Below, piece by piece: positions 8,076-16,701 of a stretch of DNA of 64,000 nt. The notes beneath the pieces are model-generated. The model ran no database searches. It saw only the letters and a list, made by a program, of their open reading frames with translations, and was not told where the DNA came from. The stretch is from JBMNUM01 sp050946275 (GTDB lineage Bacteria; Actinomycetota; Coriobacteriia; Coriobacteriales; CADBOM01). The first letter of the stretch is position 1, and the number at the start of each line of letters is the position of its first letter. Where the stretch lies: contig JBMNUM010000003.1 in NCBI GenBank assembly GCA_050946275.1, positions 60,437 to 124,436 of the forward strand, in the 5' to 3' direction. The translations under genes and the position numbers were made by a program.

Positions 8076-8316
8076 GATCTGCAGAGAATCACATCGCCAT
8101 AGCCTTGCCCATGCGGCCCGTGCCCAGCGCACTGTCGCCTGGAAGACTCGTCCTCCTGTCGATATGCGCGCTCCAGCGGTTGCGGGTTCGTCATGGAGTC
8201 ATGTGGAGCGCGGCGTCCCGGCGGGCGTTGCGGTCGTCGGCGTTTGCCCGGGTGGGGACGCCGTCATCGAGTTGCCCGGATGCGAGGCGTGCGGGCGGAA
8301 AGGGAGTGGTTGTTCC

Positions 8317-9249
8317 ATGAAGAAGAAGTTCCTTGCAGTGCTGGTGGCGGCGCTTGCCGCGGCCCTGTGCGCGTTCGCGCTCGCCGGATGCGGTGGGGCG
8401 TCGGACGAGGCCGCTCCCGCCGACGACGCTGCCGACCAGGCCGCCGTGGCCCCGGCTGGCGATCAGGAGATCATCGTCGTGAGCTTCGGCACGAGCTATC
8501 CCGAGACCCGCGCCGCCACGATCGAGGCGGTCGAGAACTCCATCGCAGCCGCGTTCCCCGAGTGGAGCGTGCAGCGCGCCTTCACCGCGCAGACCATCAT
8601 CGACAAGGTCGCCGAGAAGGAGGGCGTCGAGATCATGAACTTCGAGCAGGCCGTCGATGCCGCCGCCGAGGCAGGCGTCACGAAGCTCGTCGTCCAGCCG
8701 ACGCACCTCATGAACGGCTACGAGTACAACGACGTCAAGGATGCCCTCGACAAGGCCGCGCCGCGCTTCGACCAGGTCGTGCTCGGCGATCCGCTGCTCG
8801 GCACCGACGCCGACCTCTCCGCCGTCGCCGAGGCCATGGTCGAGGCCACCAAGCAGTATGACGACGGCCAGACCGCCATCGTCTGGATGGGCCACGGCAC
8901 CGAGGCCGACTCCAACGGCGTGTACGCCAAGATGCAGGAGGTCATGACCGAGGCCGGCCACGACAACTACTACATCGGCACGGTCGAGGCCACCCCGACG
9001 ATCGATGACATCCTGACCGCCATCGACGGCAAGGGCTACACGAAGGTCGTCCTGCGTCCGATGATGGTCGTCGCGGGCGACCACGCCACCAACGACATGG
9101 CCGACCCGGAGGATCCCGAGTCCTGGTACAGCCAGTTCAAGGCAGCCGGTTACGAGGTCGAGGCCGTGCTCGAGGGACTGGGCCAGATTCCGGCCATCCA
9201 GGACCTGTACGTCGCCCACGCCCAGGCCGCCATCGACAGCCTCCAGTAG
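8317..9249 (+). CDS. cbiK: Exported sirohydrochlorin cobaltochelatase-like lipoprotein
   Basis: 310 residues. A lipoprotein signal (MKKKFLAVLV...ALAGC, lipid Cys25) and a 25-residue acidic linker precede a CbiK-type class II chelatase domain starting at EIIVVSFGTSYPETR. The two metal-site histidines of the family are present: His193 in WMGHGTEAD and His256 in VVAGDHATND. Cytosolic CbiK puts cobalt into sirohydrochlorin; exported versions are known, for example in Desulfovibrio. The ATG at 8317 follows AAGGGAG and starts exactly at the signal peptide. It follows the B12 riboswitch and heads a three-gene unit with a NEAT-like protein and a binding lipoprotein, so extracytoplasmic handling of a tetrapyrrole or metal is likely. 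Confidence 0.9.
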   Translation: MKKKFLAVLVAALAAALCAFALAGCGGASDEAAPADDAADQAAVAPAGDQEIIVVSFGTSYPETRAATIEAVENSIAAAFPEWSVQRAFTAQTIIDKVAEKEGVEIMNFEQAVDAAAEAGVTKLVVQPTHLMNGYEYNDVKDALDKAAPRFDQVVLGDPLLGTDADLSAVAEAMVEATKQYDDGQTAIVWMGHGTEADSNGVYAKMQEVMTEAGHDNYYIGTVEATPTIDDILTAIDGKGYTKVVLRPMMVVAGDHATNDMADPEDPESWYSQFKAAGYEVEAVLEGLGQIPAIQDLYVAHAQAAIDSLQ

Positions 9250-9264
9250 GCTACAATGTCAACT

Positions 9265-9293
9265 GCGGGCGGAATGCAACGTTCCGCCCGCAA
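9265..9293 (+). terminator. 11-bp perfect hairpin after cbiK
   Basis: TGCGGGCGGAA and TTCCGCCCGCA pair perfectly around TGCAACG. There is no T-run, so it may act as a processing or attenuation hairpin between cbiK and the next gene rather than a full terminator. Confidence 0.55.
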
Positions 9294-9308
9294 ACGACAT
9301 GATGGTGA

Positions 9309-9378
9309 GATGAGTCAGAGGGCTTTCCTCCGACTCATTTTCAGGTGAGTCGATGACGGAGATCGTCATCGGCTCATC
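9309..9378. repeat. Two consecutive TGAGTC palindromes between cbiK and the surface-protein gene
   Basis: The first is ATGAGTCAGAGG...CCTCCGACTCAT followed by TTTT, which could terminate. The second is TGAGTCGATGAC...GTCATCGGCTCA, ending 20 bp before the next start codon. They belong to the same palindrome type as 243, 1393 and 5031. Confidence 0.65.
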
Positions 9379-9397
9379 CCGCTGGCAAGGAGTGCTC

Positions 9398-10438
9398 ATG
9401 GAGAAACGAATCAGCTGGTTGAAGGTGATGCTCGCCGCCGCGCTGTGCGCGTTCGTGATCGCGTGCATGCCGGCCATCGCGCTGGCCGAGGACGAGGCGG
9501 CGACGGATGCCGAGCCGGGTGTCGCGAAGGCCGACGACTACGGAGAGCGCGAGGAAGTCGGTGCGGACAACCTCGTCCCGATCACGCCCGACATGCTCCC
9601 GGACGGCACGTACGACCTCACGGCCGACACCGACTCGTCGATGTTCAAGATAACGAAGTGCGAGGTGACCGTCGCCAACGGCGAGATGACCGCGGTCTTC
9701 ACGCTCGGCGGCACCGGCTACGAGCGCCTCTACCGAGGCGAGGGCAAGGATGCCCTCAAGGCCGACGCGTCCGAGTACGCTGAGGCGGTCGAGGATGCCG
9801 ACGGCGCCTACACCTACACCATGAGCATCCCCGCGATCAACTACCGCATGGACGTCAGCGCGTTCAGCAAGCGCAAGCAGCTTTGGTATGACCATACCGT
9901 CGTGATCGACCCGGCGGGTCTGCCCGAGGGCACCATCATGATGGGCGCGTACGCTCCCGAGGCCGGCGACCCGTTCAAGGCCAAGAGCGCCTACACCAAG
10001 CTCGAGGACGGCATCTACACGATGGAGGTCGAGCTCGCCGGCGGCACCGGCAAGGCGTCGATCACCTCTCCGGCCTATGTGAAGGTCGAGGACGGCCATC
10101 CGGTCGTCTCGCTCGAGTGGAGCAGCCAGAACTACGACTACATGATCCTCAACGGCGAGAAGTACCTGCCGGTCGAGCGGGATAAGAAGAACTACTTCGA
10201 GCTGCCGATCATGGTGTTCGACGAGCCGATGGACGTCATCGCCGACACGACGGCCATGAGCCAGCCGCACGAGATCGCCTATCAGCTCACCTTCAAGGAG
10301 GACACGGCCGTCAACGCCTCCCAGGGCATCCATGTCCCGTCCAAGGTGGTGTTCCTGGTCATCGTCGTCTTCGCCGCCGTCATCCTCCTGCTCTTCCGCT
10401 CGAGGATGCGTTCTGCCAGTGGCAAGGCCAGACGCTGA
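9398..10438 (+). CDS. NEAT-like surface protein anchored by a C-terminal membrane segment
   Basis: 346 residues. Signal peptide to about residue 28 (CAFVIACMPAIALAED), then two Ig-like parts beginning MLPDGTYDLTADTDSS and LEDGIYTMEVELAGGTG. The second part resembles NEAT-type ligand-binding folds, with the aromatic stretch NYDYMILNGEKYLPV and ADTTAMSQPHEI. A single C-terminal helix (VVFLVIVVFAAVILLLF) and a basic RSRMR tail anchor it outward. AAGGAG precedes the ATG at 9398. It overlaps the binding-protein gene by one base, so it probably hands a haem- or corrinoid-like ligand to that protein. The NEAT assignment is fold-level inference. Confidence 0.7.
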   Translation: MEKRISWLKVMLAAALCAFVIACMPAIALAEDEAATDAEPGVAKADDYGEREEVGADNLVPITPDMLPDGTYDLTADTDSSMFKITKCEVTVANGEMTAVFTLGGTGYERLYRGEGKDALKADASEYAEAVEDADGAYTYTMSIPAINYRMDVSAFSKRKQLWYDHTVVIDPAGLPEGTIMMGAYAPEAGDPFKAKSAYTKLEDGIYTMEVELAGGTGKASITSPAYVKVEDGHPVVSLEWSSQNYDYMILNGEKYLPVERDKKNYFELPIMVFDEPMDVIADTTAMSQPHEIAYQLTFKEDTAVNASQGIHVPSKVVFLVIVVFAAVILLLFRSRMRSASGKARR

Positions 10439-11667
10439 TGCCGATCGTCCGGACAAGGACAAACGCGAGGGGGCACGCGCGCCGCACGCTGGTGGCGCGC
10501 GTGCCCTTGCTCTTGTGCGCCCTCGCGCTGGCCGCGCTGCTCGCCGGGTTTGCCACCGGGTGCTCTGCCGGCGGTGCGCAGGGTGAGGGGGCCGGCCACG
10601 ACTGGGACGTGAGTCCCTCGCTCGTGCTCGTCGAGGTGGAGGAGCCGGAGTATGCGACAGGCTTCGCCATCGGCAGCTACGAGGGCGGCTACGAGCTCAT
10701 CGACATCGTGGGGGAGGGCCGCTTCCTCGTGGTGCCCGAGGGCGCTGCCGTGCCGGACGACCTCGCTGAAGACGTTGTCGTCCTCCGGCGGCCGCTCGAC
10801 CGCATCTACCTCGTCGCTTCTGCGACCATGGACATGTTCCGCTCGCTCGACGCGATCGACGCCATCCGCCTCTCCGGCACGAAGCAGGGCGACTGGCACA
10901 TCGCCGAGGCGGCCGATGCCATGGCCTCCGGCGCGATCGTCTATGCGGGCAAGTACAACATGCCCGATTACGAGCGCATCCTCGCCGAGGAATGCGACCT
11001 GGCGGTCGAGTCGACGATGATCTACCACAACCCCGAGGTGAAGGAGGCGCTCGAGGGCTACGGCATCCCCGTGCTCGTCGATCAGTCGAGCTACGAGAAC
11101 GAGCCGCTCGGGCGCATCGAGTGGGTGAAGGTCTACGGTGCGCTGCTCGGCAAGAAGTCCGAGGCCGATGCCGTCTTCGAGGAGCAGCGGGCGCTGTTCG
11201 ACGCGGTGGTCGCCGACTCGCAGGACATGGCGGAGCGCAAGTCGGTCGCGTTCTTCTACATCACGGCCAACGGGAGCGTGAACGTTCGCAAGGCCGACGA
11301 CTACGTGCCCAAGATGATCGAGCTCGCGGGCGGTTCGTACGCGCTGACGGAGCGCGGCGACCCCGACTCGGCCTCGAGCACGGTCGGCATGCAGATGGAG
11401 GAATTCTACGCGGCGGCCAAGGATGCGGACTACATCCTCTACAACTCGACGATTGCCGGCGAGGTTGAATCGCTCGACGAGCTGCTCGACAAGTCGGAGT
11501 TCCTCGGCAGGTTCAAGGCCGTGTCCGACGGCAACGTCTGGTGCGTCACGCAGAACATGTACCAGGATTCGATGGAGCTCGGCGCCTTCATCTCCGACGT
11601 CCACAAGATTCTCGTCGACCCCGCCACCCCCGACGACCAGCTCACCTACATGAAGCGCCTGACCTGA
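10438..11667 (+). CDS. Periplasmic-binding-type lipoprotein of an iron/cobalamin ABC transporter
   Basis: 409 residues. A long basic N-terminus leads into a hydrophobic segment ending ATGC, the lipobox. The body has the two-lobe FepB/BtuF pattern: VVLRRPLDRIYLVASATMDM, SLDAIDAIRLSGTK, a link through EECDLAVESTMIYHNPEVKEAL, GIPVLVDQSSYENEPLGRIEW, and a C-lobe with ADDYVPKMIELAGGSY. Ligand is unknown; corrinoid is likeliest from the riboswitch and cbiK upstream, and the permease/ATPase pair at 5.8-7.7 kb is the obvious partner. The start codon overlaps the stop of the preceding gene by one base. Confidence 0.9.
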   Translation: MPIVRTRTNARGHARRTLVARVPLLLCALALAALLAGFATGCSAGGAQGEGAGHDWDVSPSLVLVEVEEPEYATGFAIGSYEGGYELIDIVGEGRFLVVPEGAAVPDDLAEDVVVLRRPLDRIYLVASATMDMFRSLDAIDAIRLSGTKQGDWHIAEAADAMASGAIVYAGKYNMPDYERILAEECDLAVESTMIYHNPEVKEALEGYGIPVLVDQSSYENEPLGRIEWVKVYGALLGKKSEADAVFEEQRALFDAVVADSQDMAERKSVAFFYITANGSVNVRKADDYVPKMIELAGGSYALTERGDPDSASSTVGMQMEEFYAAAKDADYILYNSTIAGEVESLDELLDKSEFLGRFKAVSDGNVWCVTQNMYQDSMELGAFISDVHKILVDPATPDDQLTYMKRLT

Positions 11668-11702
11668 CGAACACATCAGGCGTTTTCGTCGGGCCTCGGT
11701 TG

Positions 11703-13499
11703 CTATCCGAGGATGTCGGAGAGCTCGAGCCACTCGAGCTCGAGGTCGTCGAGGCGCTCGCGCAGGGCCGCTATCTCGTTCTCGCAGCGGATGAGCTCCT
11801 CGTAGTCCGTGGGGTCGGCGTCGCGCAGGGCCTGCTCGGCTTGCGCGAGCTTCTCCTGCGTCGTCTCGATCTTGCGCTCGGCCGACGAGAGCTTCTTGCG
11901 CGCGGCCTGGCGCTCGGCGTTCGTGAGCCCCGGCGCGTCCTTGGCCTCGCGCTTCCCGCCATCGCCCGTCGGCACGCCGAACTGGCTTTCCGGCTCGCGT
12001 TGCGCCGCTATCCGCAGGTACTCGTCCACGCCACCTGGCAGGTGGCGGACCTTCCCGCCGACGAGCGCGTACTGGTTGTCCGTGACGCGCTCCATGAGAT
12101 GCCGGTCGTGCGTCACGAGGATGAGCGTGCCCGGCCACGTGTCGAGCACGCTCTCGATCTGCCCGAGCATGTCGACGTCCATGTCGTTGCCGGGCTCGTC
12201 GAGGATGAGGACGTTGGATCCCTCGAGCAGCGTGAGCATGAGCTGCAGGCGCCGCTTCTGCCCTCCCGAAAGATGCGAGACGGGCAGCTGGAAGTGCGCG
12301 CGGTTGAAGCCGAGCCGCTCGAGCAGCTGCGAGGACGAGAGCTCCTTGCCGTCGATCGTGTAGTGCGTCTTGTAGCGCGTGAGCACCTCGCGCACCTCGT
12401 AGTCCCCGAACTCGTCGAGCTCCTCGAGCCGCTGCGAGAGCACCGAGATCTTGACGGTCTTGCCGATCTTCACGTAGCCGCTGTCCGGCTCGACCGCGCC
12501 CGTGATGAGCTTGAGCAGCGTCGTCTTGCCCGCGCCGTTGTCGCCGAGGATGCCCACGCGGTCGCCCGGCGCGATGATCCACGAGACGTCGTCGAGCACG
12601 CGCTTGCCCTCGAACGACTTGCTCACGTTCACGAGGTCGACGGCCTGCTTGCCGAGCCGTGCGACGGCGGCGCGCTTCAGCTCGAGCGTGTCGCGCATGG
12701 GCGGCACGTCGGCGATGAGGGCCTCTGCGGCCTCGACGTGGAATTTGGGTTTCGTCGCTCGCGCACGTGCGCCGCGCGACAGCCAGGCGAGCTCGCGGCG
12801 CAGCAGGTTCTGGCGCTTCTGCTCGGCCACGCGCGCGGCCTCCTCGCGCTCGACGCGCTGCAGCACGTAGGCCGAGTACCCGCCCTCGAACGGCTCGACC
12901 ACGCCGTCGTGCACCTCCCACATGGATGTGCACACCTCGTCGAGGAACCATCGGTCGTGCGTGACGACGAGCAGCGCGCCCCCGTTGCCCGGCCAGCGCC
13001 GGTTGAGGTGTCCGGCCAGCCATGAGATGGTCGCGATGTCGAGATGGTTCGTCGGCTCGTCGAGCATGAGGATCTCGTCGGTGCCGATGAGGACGCGCGC
13101 GAGGTCGACGCGCCGGCGCTCGCCGCCCGAGAGCGTGTCGATGCGCGAGTCGAGCGGCATCGTGCCCACGAGGTGGTCGAGGATGTCTCGGATGCGCGGG
13201 TCGGAGGCCCAGACGTACTCCGGCGTGTCCCCGAAGATGGCACCGACGATCGTGTCGTCCTCGGCGAAGGCGTCGTCTTGCGCGAGCATGCCGATGGCGA
13301 AGTCGTTGCGCTTGAAAACGCGGCCCGCGTCGGGCTCGACGGTCTGGGCGAGGATGCCGAGCAGCGATGACTTGCCGTCGCCGTTGCGCCCCACGATGCC
13401 GACGCGGTCCCCCTCGTCGACGCCGAGCGTCACCCCGTCGAACAGCGTCTTCACCGCATATTCGAGATGTATGTCCTCGCATCCGAGCGCGAACGCCAT
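11703..13499 (-). CDS. uup: ABC-F family ATPase, Uup-like
   Basis: 598 residues with two ABC domains and no membrane segment. Walker A motifs are GRNGDGKSS (37-45) and GDNGAGKTT; signatures are LSGGERRR and LSGGQKRR; Walker B motifs are ILMLDEPTNHLD and VLILDEPGNDMD, where the second departs from EPTNHLD. A linker with paired arginines joins the domains, and the C-terminal 75 residues form a charged coiled coil (LTNAERQAARKKL... to LELEWLEL), as in Uup. Such proteins act on ribosomes or branched DNA rather than transport. GGCGGAGGA precedes the start. It is convergent with the binding-protein gene. Confidence 0.93.
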   Translation of the reverse strand: MAFALGCEDIHLEYAVKTLFDGVTLGVDEGDRVGIVGRNGDGKSSLLGILAQTVEPDAGRVFKRNDFAIGMLAQDDAFAEDDTIVGAIFGDTPEYVWASDPRIRDILDHLVGTMPLDSRIDTLSGGERRRVDLARVLIGTDEILMLDEPTNHLDIATISWLAGHLNRRWPGNGGALLVVTHDRWFLDEVCTSMWEVHDGVVEPFEGGYSAYVLQRVEREEAARVAEQKRQNLLRRELAWLSRGARARATKPKFHVEAAEALIADVPPMRDTLELKRAAVARLGKQAVDLVNVSKSFEGKRVLDDVSWIIAPGDRVGILGDNGAGKTTLLKLITGAVEPDSGYVKIGKTVKISVLSQRLEELDEFGDYEVREVLTRYKTHYTIDGKELSSSQLLERLGFNRAHFQLPVSHLSGGQKRRLQLMLTLLEGSNVLILDEPGNDMDVDMLGQIESVLDTWPGTLILVTHDRHLMERVTDNQYALVGGKVRHLPGGVDEYLRIAAQREPESQFGVPTGDGGKREAKDAPGLTNAERQAARKKLSSAERKIETTQEKLAQAEQALRDADPTDYEELIRCENEIAALRERLDDLELEWLELSDILG

Positions 13500-13642
13500 G
13501 CTTCCTCCGCCTCTCAGCCGTCGATGCCACTGACTGGCATCTGTTAATTGGGATTTAACAAACGGCTTACCCTACTGGCTGTTAGAATATTAAGATATCC
13601 CTTAAACATCATAGTAGCCCGAACAACGAGGAAGGAACTTCG

Positions 13643-15340
13643 ATGTCGCAGATCAACACGGTTCTCGGCGCTATCGACGACCTTGTGTGGGGCGTGCCCC
13701 TCATCGTTCTCATCATGATCGGCGGACTGTTGCTGACCATTCGCCTGCGCGGCCTGCAGGTGCGTCATCTCGGGCGCTCGCTCAAGTACATGTGGCGTAA
13801 CGAGGAGGGGGCCGAGGGAGAGGTCTCGAGCTTCGGCGCGCTGTGCACGGCGCTTTCCGCCACGATCGGAACCGGTAACATCGTCGGCGTCGCGACGGCC
13901 GTGTGCGCCGGCGGCCCGGGCGCGCTGTTCTGGATGTTCGTCGCGGCGTGCTTCGGCATGGCGACGAAGTTCACCGAGGGCCTGCTCGCCGTGAAGTACC
14001 GCACCGTCGATCCGGACGGCAGGGTGCTCGGCGGCCCGTTCTACTACATCGAGAAGGGCTTCAAGGAGCGCTTCAACATCAACTTCAGGTGGCTGGCCAA
14101 GCTGTTCGCGTGCTTCGGCATGCTCGCCGGCCTGCTCGGCATCGGCACCATCACGCAGATCAACTCCGTCAACACGGCTCTCAACGCCGTGTTCGACCCG
14201 AACGGCACCGGCATCGCCTTCTCGGCCTTCGGCCTCGACTACACGTGGACGACGGTCATCGGCGGCCTCATCATCGCCATCCTCGTCGGCCTTGTCGTCA
14301 TCGGCGGCCTGCGCCGCATCGCGAACGTGACGCAGGTCGTCATCCCGGCGATGGTCGTGTTCTACATCGTCATCTGCCTGCTCGTCGTCATCTGCAACAT
14401 CACCGAGATCCCCGGCGCCATCGGCACGATCGTCTATGCGGCGTTCAACCCGGCCGCGGTGACCGGCGGCGTCGTCGGAAGCCTCATCATCGCCATGCAG
14501 AAGGGCGTCGCGCGAGGCATCTTCTCCAACGAGGCCGGTCTCGGTTCTGCCCCGATTGCGGCGGCGGCCGCCAAGACGAGGGAGCCCGTCCGCCAGGGCC
14601 TCGTCTCCATGACCGGTACCTTCATCGACACCATCATCGTCTGCTCGCTCACCGGCCTGTCCATCGTGCTCACGGGCGCGTGGGACCCGGCGCTGGGCCT
14701 CGAGGGCGCCAACGTCACGATGTACGCGTTCGCCGAGGGCATTCCGTTCCTGCCCAGCGCGGTGACGTCGATTCTGCTGATGATCGCGCTCGCTCTCTTC
14801 GGCTTCACGACGATCCTCGGCTGGAACTACTACGCCGAGCGCTGCGTCGAGTACCTGTTCAACCGCAAGATGGGCGCCGTGAAGGTCTTCCGCTGGCTGT
14901 ACATCATCGCCGTGCTCGTCGGCCCGTACATCACCGTCAGCGCCGTGTGGACCATCGCCGACATCTTCAACGGTCTCATGGCCATCCCGAACATGGTGGC
15001 GTTGATCTGCCTGTCCGGTGTGGCGGCGCGCACCACGAAGGATTACTTCGAGCGCCTGAAGGCGGGCAAGATCATCGAGTTCCCGGAGAAGGAGGCCAAG
15101 CGGGCCGCCGCTGCCGCCGCACGGGCGGAGGGCGTTGTCGGAACCGTCCTCGCCGATGCCGTCATCGAGCCGGTCGGCGAGGCGACGCAGGTTGCGCCGC
15201 AGGCTATCCCGTGCGGGTTCGCCGCTCCGCAAGCCGCGTTCGCGACGGCCGCCGCGGGTGCGGGCTTCGCTGCCGGGACCCCATCCGGGGGAGCTGGTGC
15301 CGGGGGCGTGCCGCGGCTACGCCGCCGATCAGATAGCTAG
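13643..15340 (+). CDS. AGCS family sodium:alanine/glycine symporter
   Basis: 565 residues. Family motifs include GGLLLTIRLRGLQVRHL, ALCTALSATIGTGNIVGVATA, GALFWMFVAACFGMATKFTEG and GRVLGGPFYYIEKG, then FSNEAGLGSAPIAAAAAKT. It imports alanine, glycine or a related amino acid with sodium across the inner membrane using about ten to eleven helices. The core ends near residue 485. After that comes an unusual tail of about 80 residues rich in Ala, Gly and Val, probably cytoplasmic and disordered. GAAGGAAC precedes the ATG. A strong terminator follows, so it is a single-gene unit. Confidence 0.95.
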   Translation: MSQINTVLGAIDDLVWGVPLIVLIMIGGLLLTIRLRGLQVRHLGRSLKYMWRNEEGAEGEVSSFGALCTALSATIGTGNIVGVATAVCAGGPGALFWMFVAACFGMATKFTEGLLAVKYRTVDPDGRVLGGPFYYIEKGFKERFNINFRWLAKLFACFGMLAGLLGIGTITQINSVNTALNAVFDPNGTGIAFSAFGLDYTWTTVIGGLIIAILVGLVVIGGLRRIANVTQVVIPAMVVFYIVICLLVVICNITEIPGAIGTIVYAAFNPAAVTGGVVGSLIIAMQKGVARGIFSNEAGLGSAPIAAAAAKTREPVRQGLVSMTGTFIDTIIVCSLTGLSIVLTGAWDPALGLEGANVTMYAFAEGIPFLPSAVTSILLMIALALFGFTTILGWNYYAERCVEYLFNRKMGAVKVFRWLYIIAVLVGPYITVSAVWTIADIFNGLMAIPNMVALICLSGVAARTTKDYFERLKAGKIIEFPEKEAKRAAAAAARAEGVVGTVLADAVIEPVGEATQVAPQAIPCGFAAPQAAFATAAAGAGFAAGTPSGGAGAGGVPRLRRRSDS

Positions 15341-15352
15341 CGCATGTCAGAG

Positions 15353-15384
15353 CGAGCCGCGATGAGAGTCGCGGCTCGTTTTTT
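15353..15384 (+). terminator. Rho-independent terminator after the AGCS gene
   Basis: CGAGCCGCGA (15353-15362) pairs with TCGCGGCTCG (15369-15378), followed by six T. Confidence 0.92.
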
Positions 15385-15397
15385 CATGGACGCGCAG

Positions 15398-15425
15398 GTG
15401 ACAATGACGGTCGCCGTGGTTGTCA
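15398..15425. repeat. GTGACAAT...GTTGTCAC palindrome (family B)
   Basis: GTGACAATGACGG and CCGTGGTTGTCAC are inverted around TCG. Similar sequences occur at 41299, 41401 and 42139, and a half copy at 44025. Confidence 0.6.
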
Positions 15426-15472
15426 CATCACCTTGCGTTCGCCCGGCGCATCCCTTGCTCAACCGGTAGTGA

Positions 15473-15481
15473 TGCTATATT
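15473..15481 (+). promoter_or_regulatory. Extended -10 promoter for the FKBP gene
   Basis: TGCTATATT is an extended -10 element about 50 bp before the FKBP start codon. A TTGCTC at 15455-15460 is a poor -35. Confidence 0.4.
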
Positions 15482-15529
15482 CATAGTCGTTGCATTTGAT
15501 TTGGAGTATCCGACCCGAAAGGTCTGCAC

Positions 15530-15955
15530 ATGAAGAAGGGAACTACCGTCCGCGTCCATTACGTCGGCACGCTCGACGACGGTACGCAGTTCGACAGCAG
15601 CCGCGACCGCGGCGAGACGCTCGAGTTCCAGGCCGGCACCGGCCAGATGATCGCGGGCTTCGACAAGGCCGTCATGGACATGGAGGTCGGCGAGGTCCGC
15701 ACCGTCCGCATCCCCGCCGCCGAGGCGTACGGGGAGGTCGACGAGAAGAAGATCGCCAAGATCCCGATCGACAAGTTCCCGACCGCGGCGCAGGCGCCCA
15801 TCGGTGAGCGCATCATGCTCTACGGACCCGGCGGCATGCCGATGCCGGCCGTCATCAAGTCCGTCGACGTCCAGTTCGTCACCGTCGACTTCAACCACGA
15901 GCTCGCCGGCAAGGACCTCACGTTCGAGATCGAGCTCGTCGAGGTCGTGAAGTAG
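15530..15955 (+). CDS. FKBP-type peptidyl-prolyl cis-trans isomerase, SlyD-like
   Basis: 141 residues. It starts KKGTTVRVHYVGTLDDGTQFDSS and has the family loops LEFQAGTGQMIAGFDKAV and AAEAYGEVDEKK, with an inserted flap (IDKFPTAAQAPIGERIML) as in SlyD-type FKBPs, ending in LTFEIELVEV. There is no signal peptide and no His-rich metal-binding tail, so it is a cytosolic folding factor. The next gene starts three bases after its stop and is probably co-transcribed. Confidence 0.93.
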   Translation: MKKGTTVRVHYVGTLDDGTQFDSSRDRGETLEFQAGTGQMIAGFDKAVMDMEVGEVRTVRIPAAEAYGEVDEKKIAKIPIDKFPTAAQAPIGERIMLYGPGGMPMPAVIKSVDVQFVTVDFNHELAGKDLTFEIELVEVVK

Positions 15956-15958
15956 CAG

Positions 15959-16693
15959 ATGCCGCAGCGCGAGGATTATAGCCGCAGTCGTTACGAGGGC
16001 GACAGGAGGCGCGACGCAGGCCACGGCCGCGCCGGTATCTCGCACGCGCGCTCCGCGGGCAACGGACACGGTTCCTCCCATTCGCGCTCCGCGGACCGCG
16101 TGCCGCGCGTGAGCGAGGGCGCATCCCGCGTGCAGGCGGCGCGCGACCAGGCGAGCCGCCAGCAGACGACGCCGACGCGCCGCTACCGCGATGAGGCGAC
16201 GGGCATGTTCGAGCCCGTTGGCAAGCACGCCGCAGGACGCTCCCGCAGCGGCATGGACGTCGAGATCACCTACTCGCGCCGTCTCGCGAACGGCGACGCC
16301 ATCGCGCGCCGCGACCGCGACAGCTACACGCGCCAGACCTACACCCGCGCCGAGGAGGAGGCCACCGCGTCGCGCAGCATGTTCCGCGTGCTGCTGCTCG
16401 TGCTGGCCAGCGTCATCTACTGGCCGATCGCCATCGTGGGCGTTACCGCGCCCTTCTCCGAGGGCTTCAATCCAGGCACCCTCTCGATGGGGCAGGTCGT
16501 CTTCTCGCGCGTCTGGCTCGCGTTCGTGCTGCTCGGCGCGTTCTACCTCGCCATCACCAACATCGGCCATTTCCGCGATTGCCCCATCTTCCGCGCGCGC
16601 GGCAAGGGGAGCAAACTGGTCAGGATCATCGTGTTCCTACTCGCGGACATCGCCATCTCGTTCGTCGTTATCCGTCTCGTCTGTCTTTTCTAG
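15959..16693 (+). CDS. Membrane protein with long charged N-terminal tail, function unknown
   Basis: 244 residues. The first 135 are Arg-, Ser- and Gly-rich and probably disordered (SRSRYEGDRRRDAGHG and similar). Three hydrophobic segments follow, at about 141-160 (MFRVLLLVLASVIYWPIAI), 177-198 (VVFSRVWLAFVLLGAFYLAI) and 221-244 (VRIIVFLLADIAISFVVIRLV). No enzyme motif is seen. The basic tail may touch nucleic acid or the membrane surface. It lies between the FKBP gene and the hydrolase with tight spacing. Confidence 0.75.
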   Translation: MPQREDYSRSRYEGDRRRDAGHGRAGISHARSAGNGHGSSHSRSADRVPRVSEGASRVQAARDQASRQQTTPTRRYRDEATGMFEPVGKHAAGRSRSGMDVEITYSRRLANGDAIARRDRDSYTRQTYTRAEEEATASRSMFRVLLLVLASVIYWPIAIVGVTAPFSEGFNPGTLSMGQVVFSRVWLAFVLLGAFYLAITNIGHFRDCPIFRARGKGSKLVRIIVFLLADIAISFVVIRLVCLF

Positions 16694-16701
16694 GGGAATA
16701 C

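Noticed and set aside
10282..13530. 1,082-residue minus-strand open frame
   Set aside because: Composition is Arg/Ala/His-rich without motifs and it covers the well-supported binding-lipoprotein and ABC-F genes in other frames.
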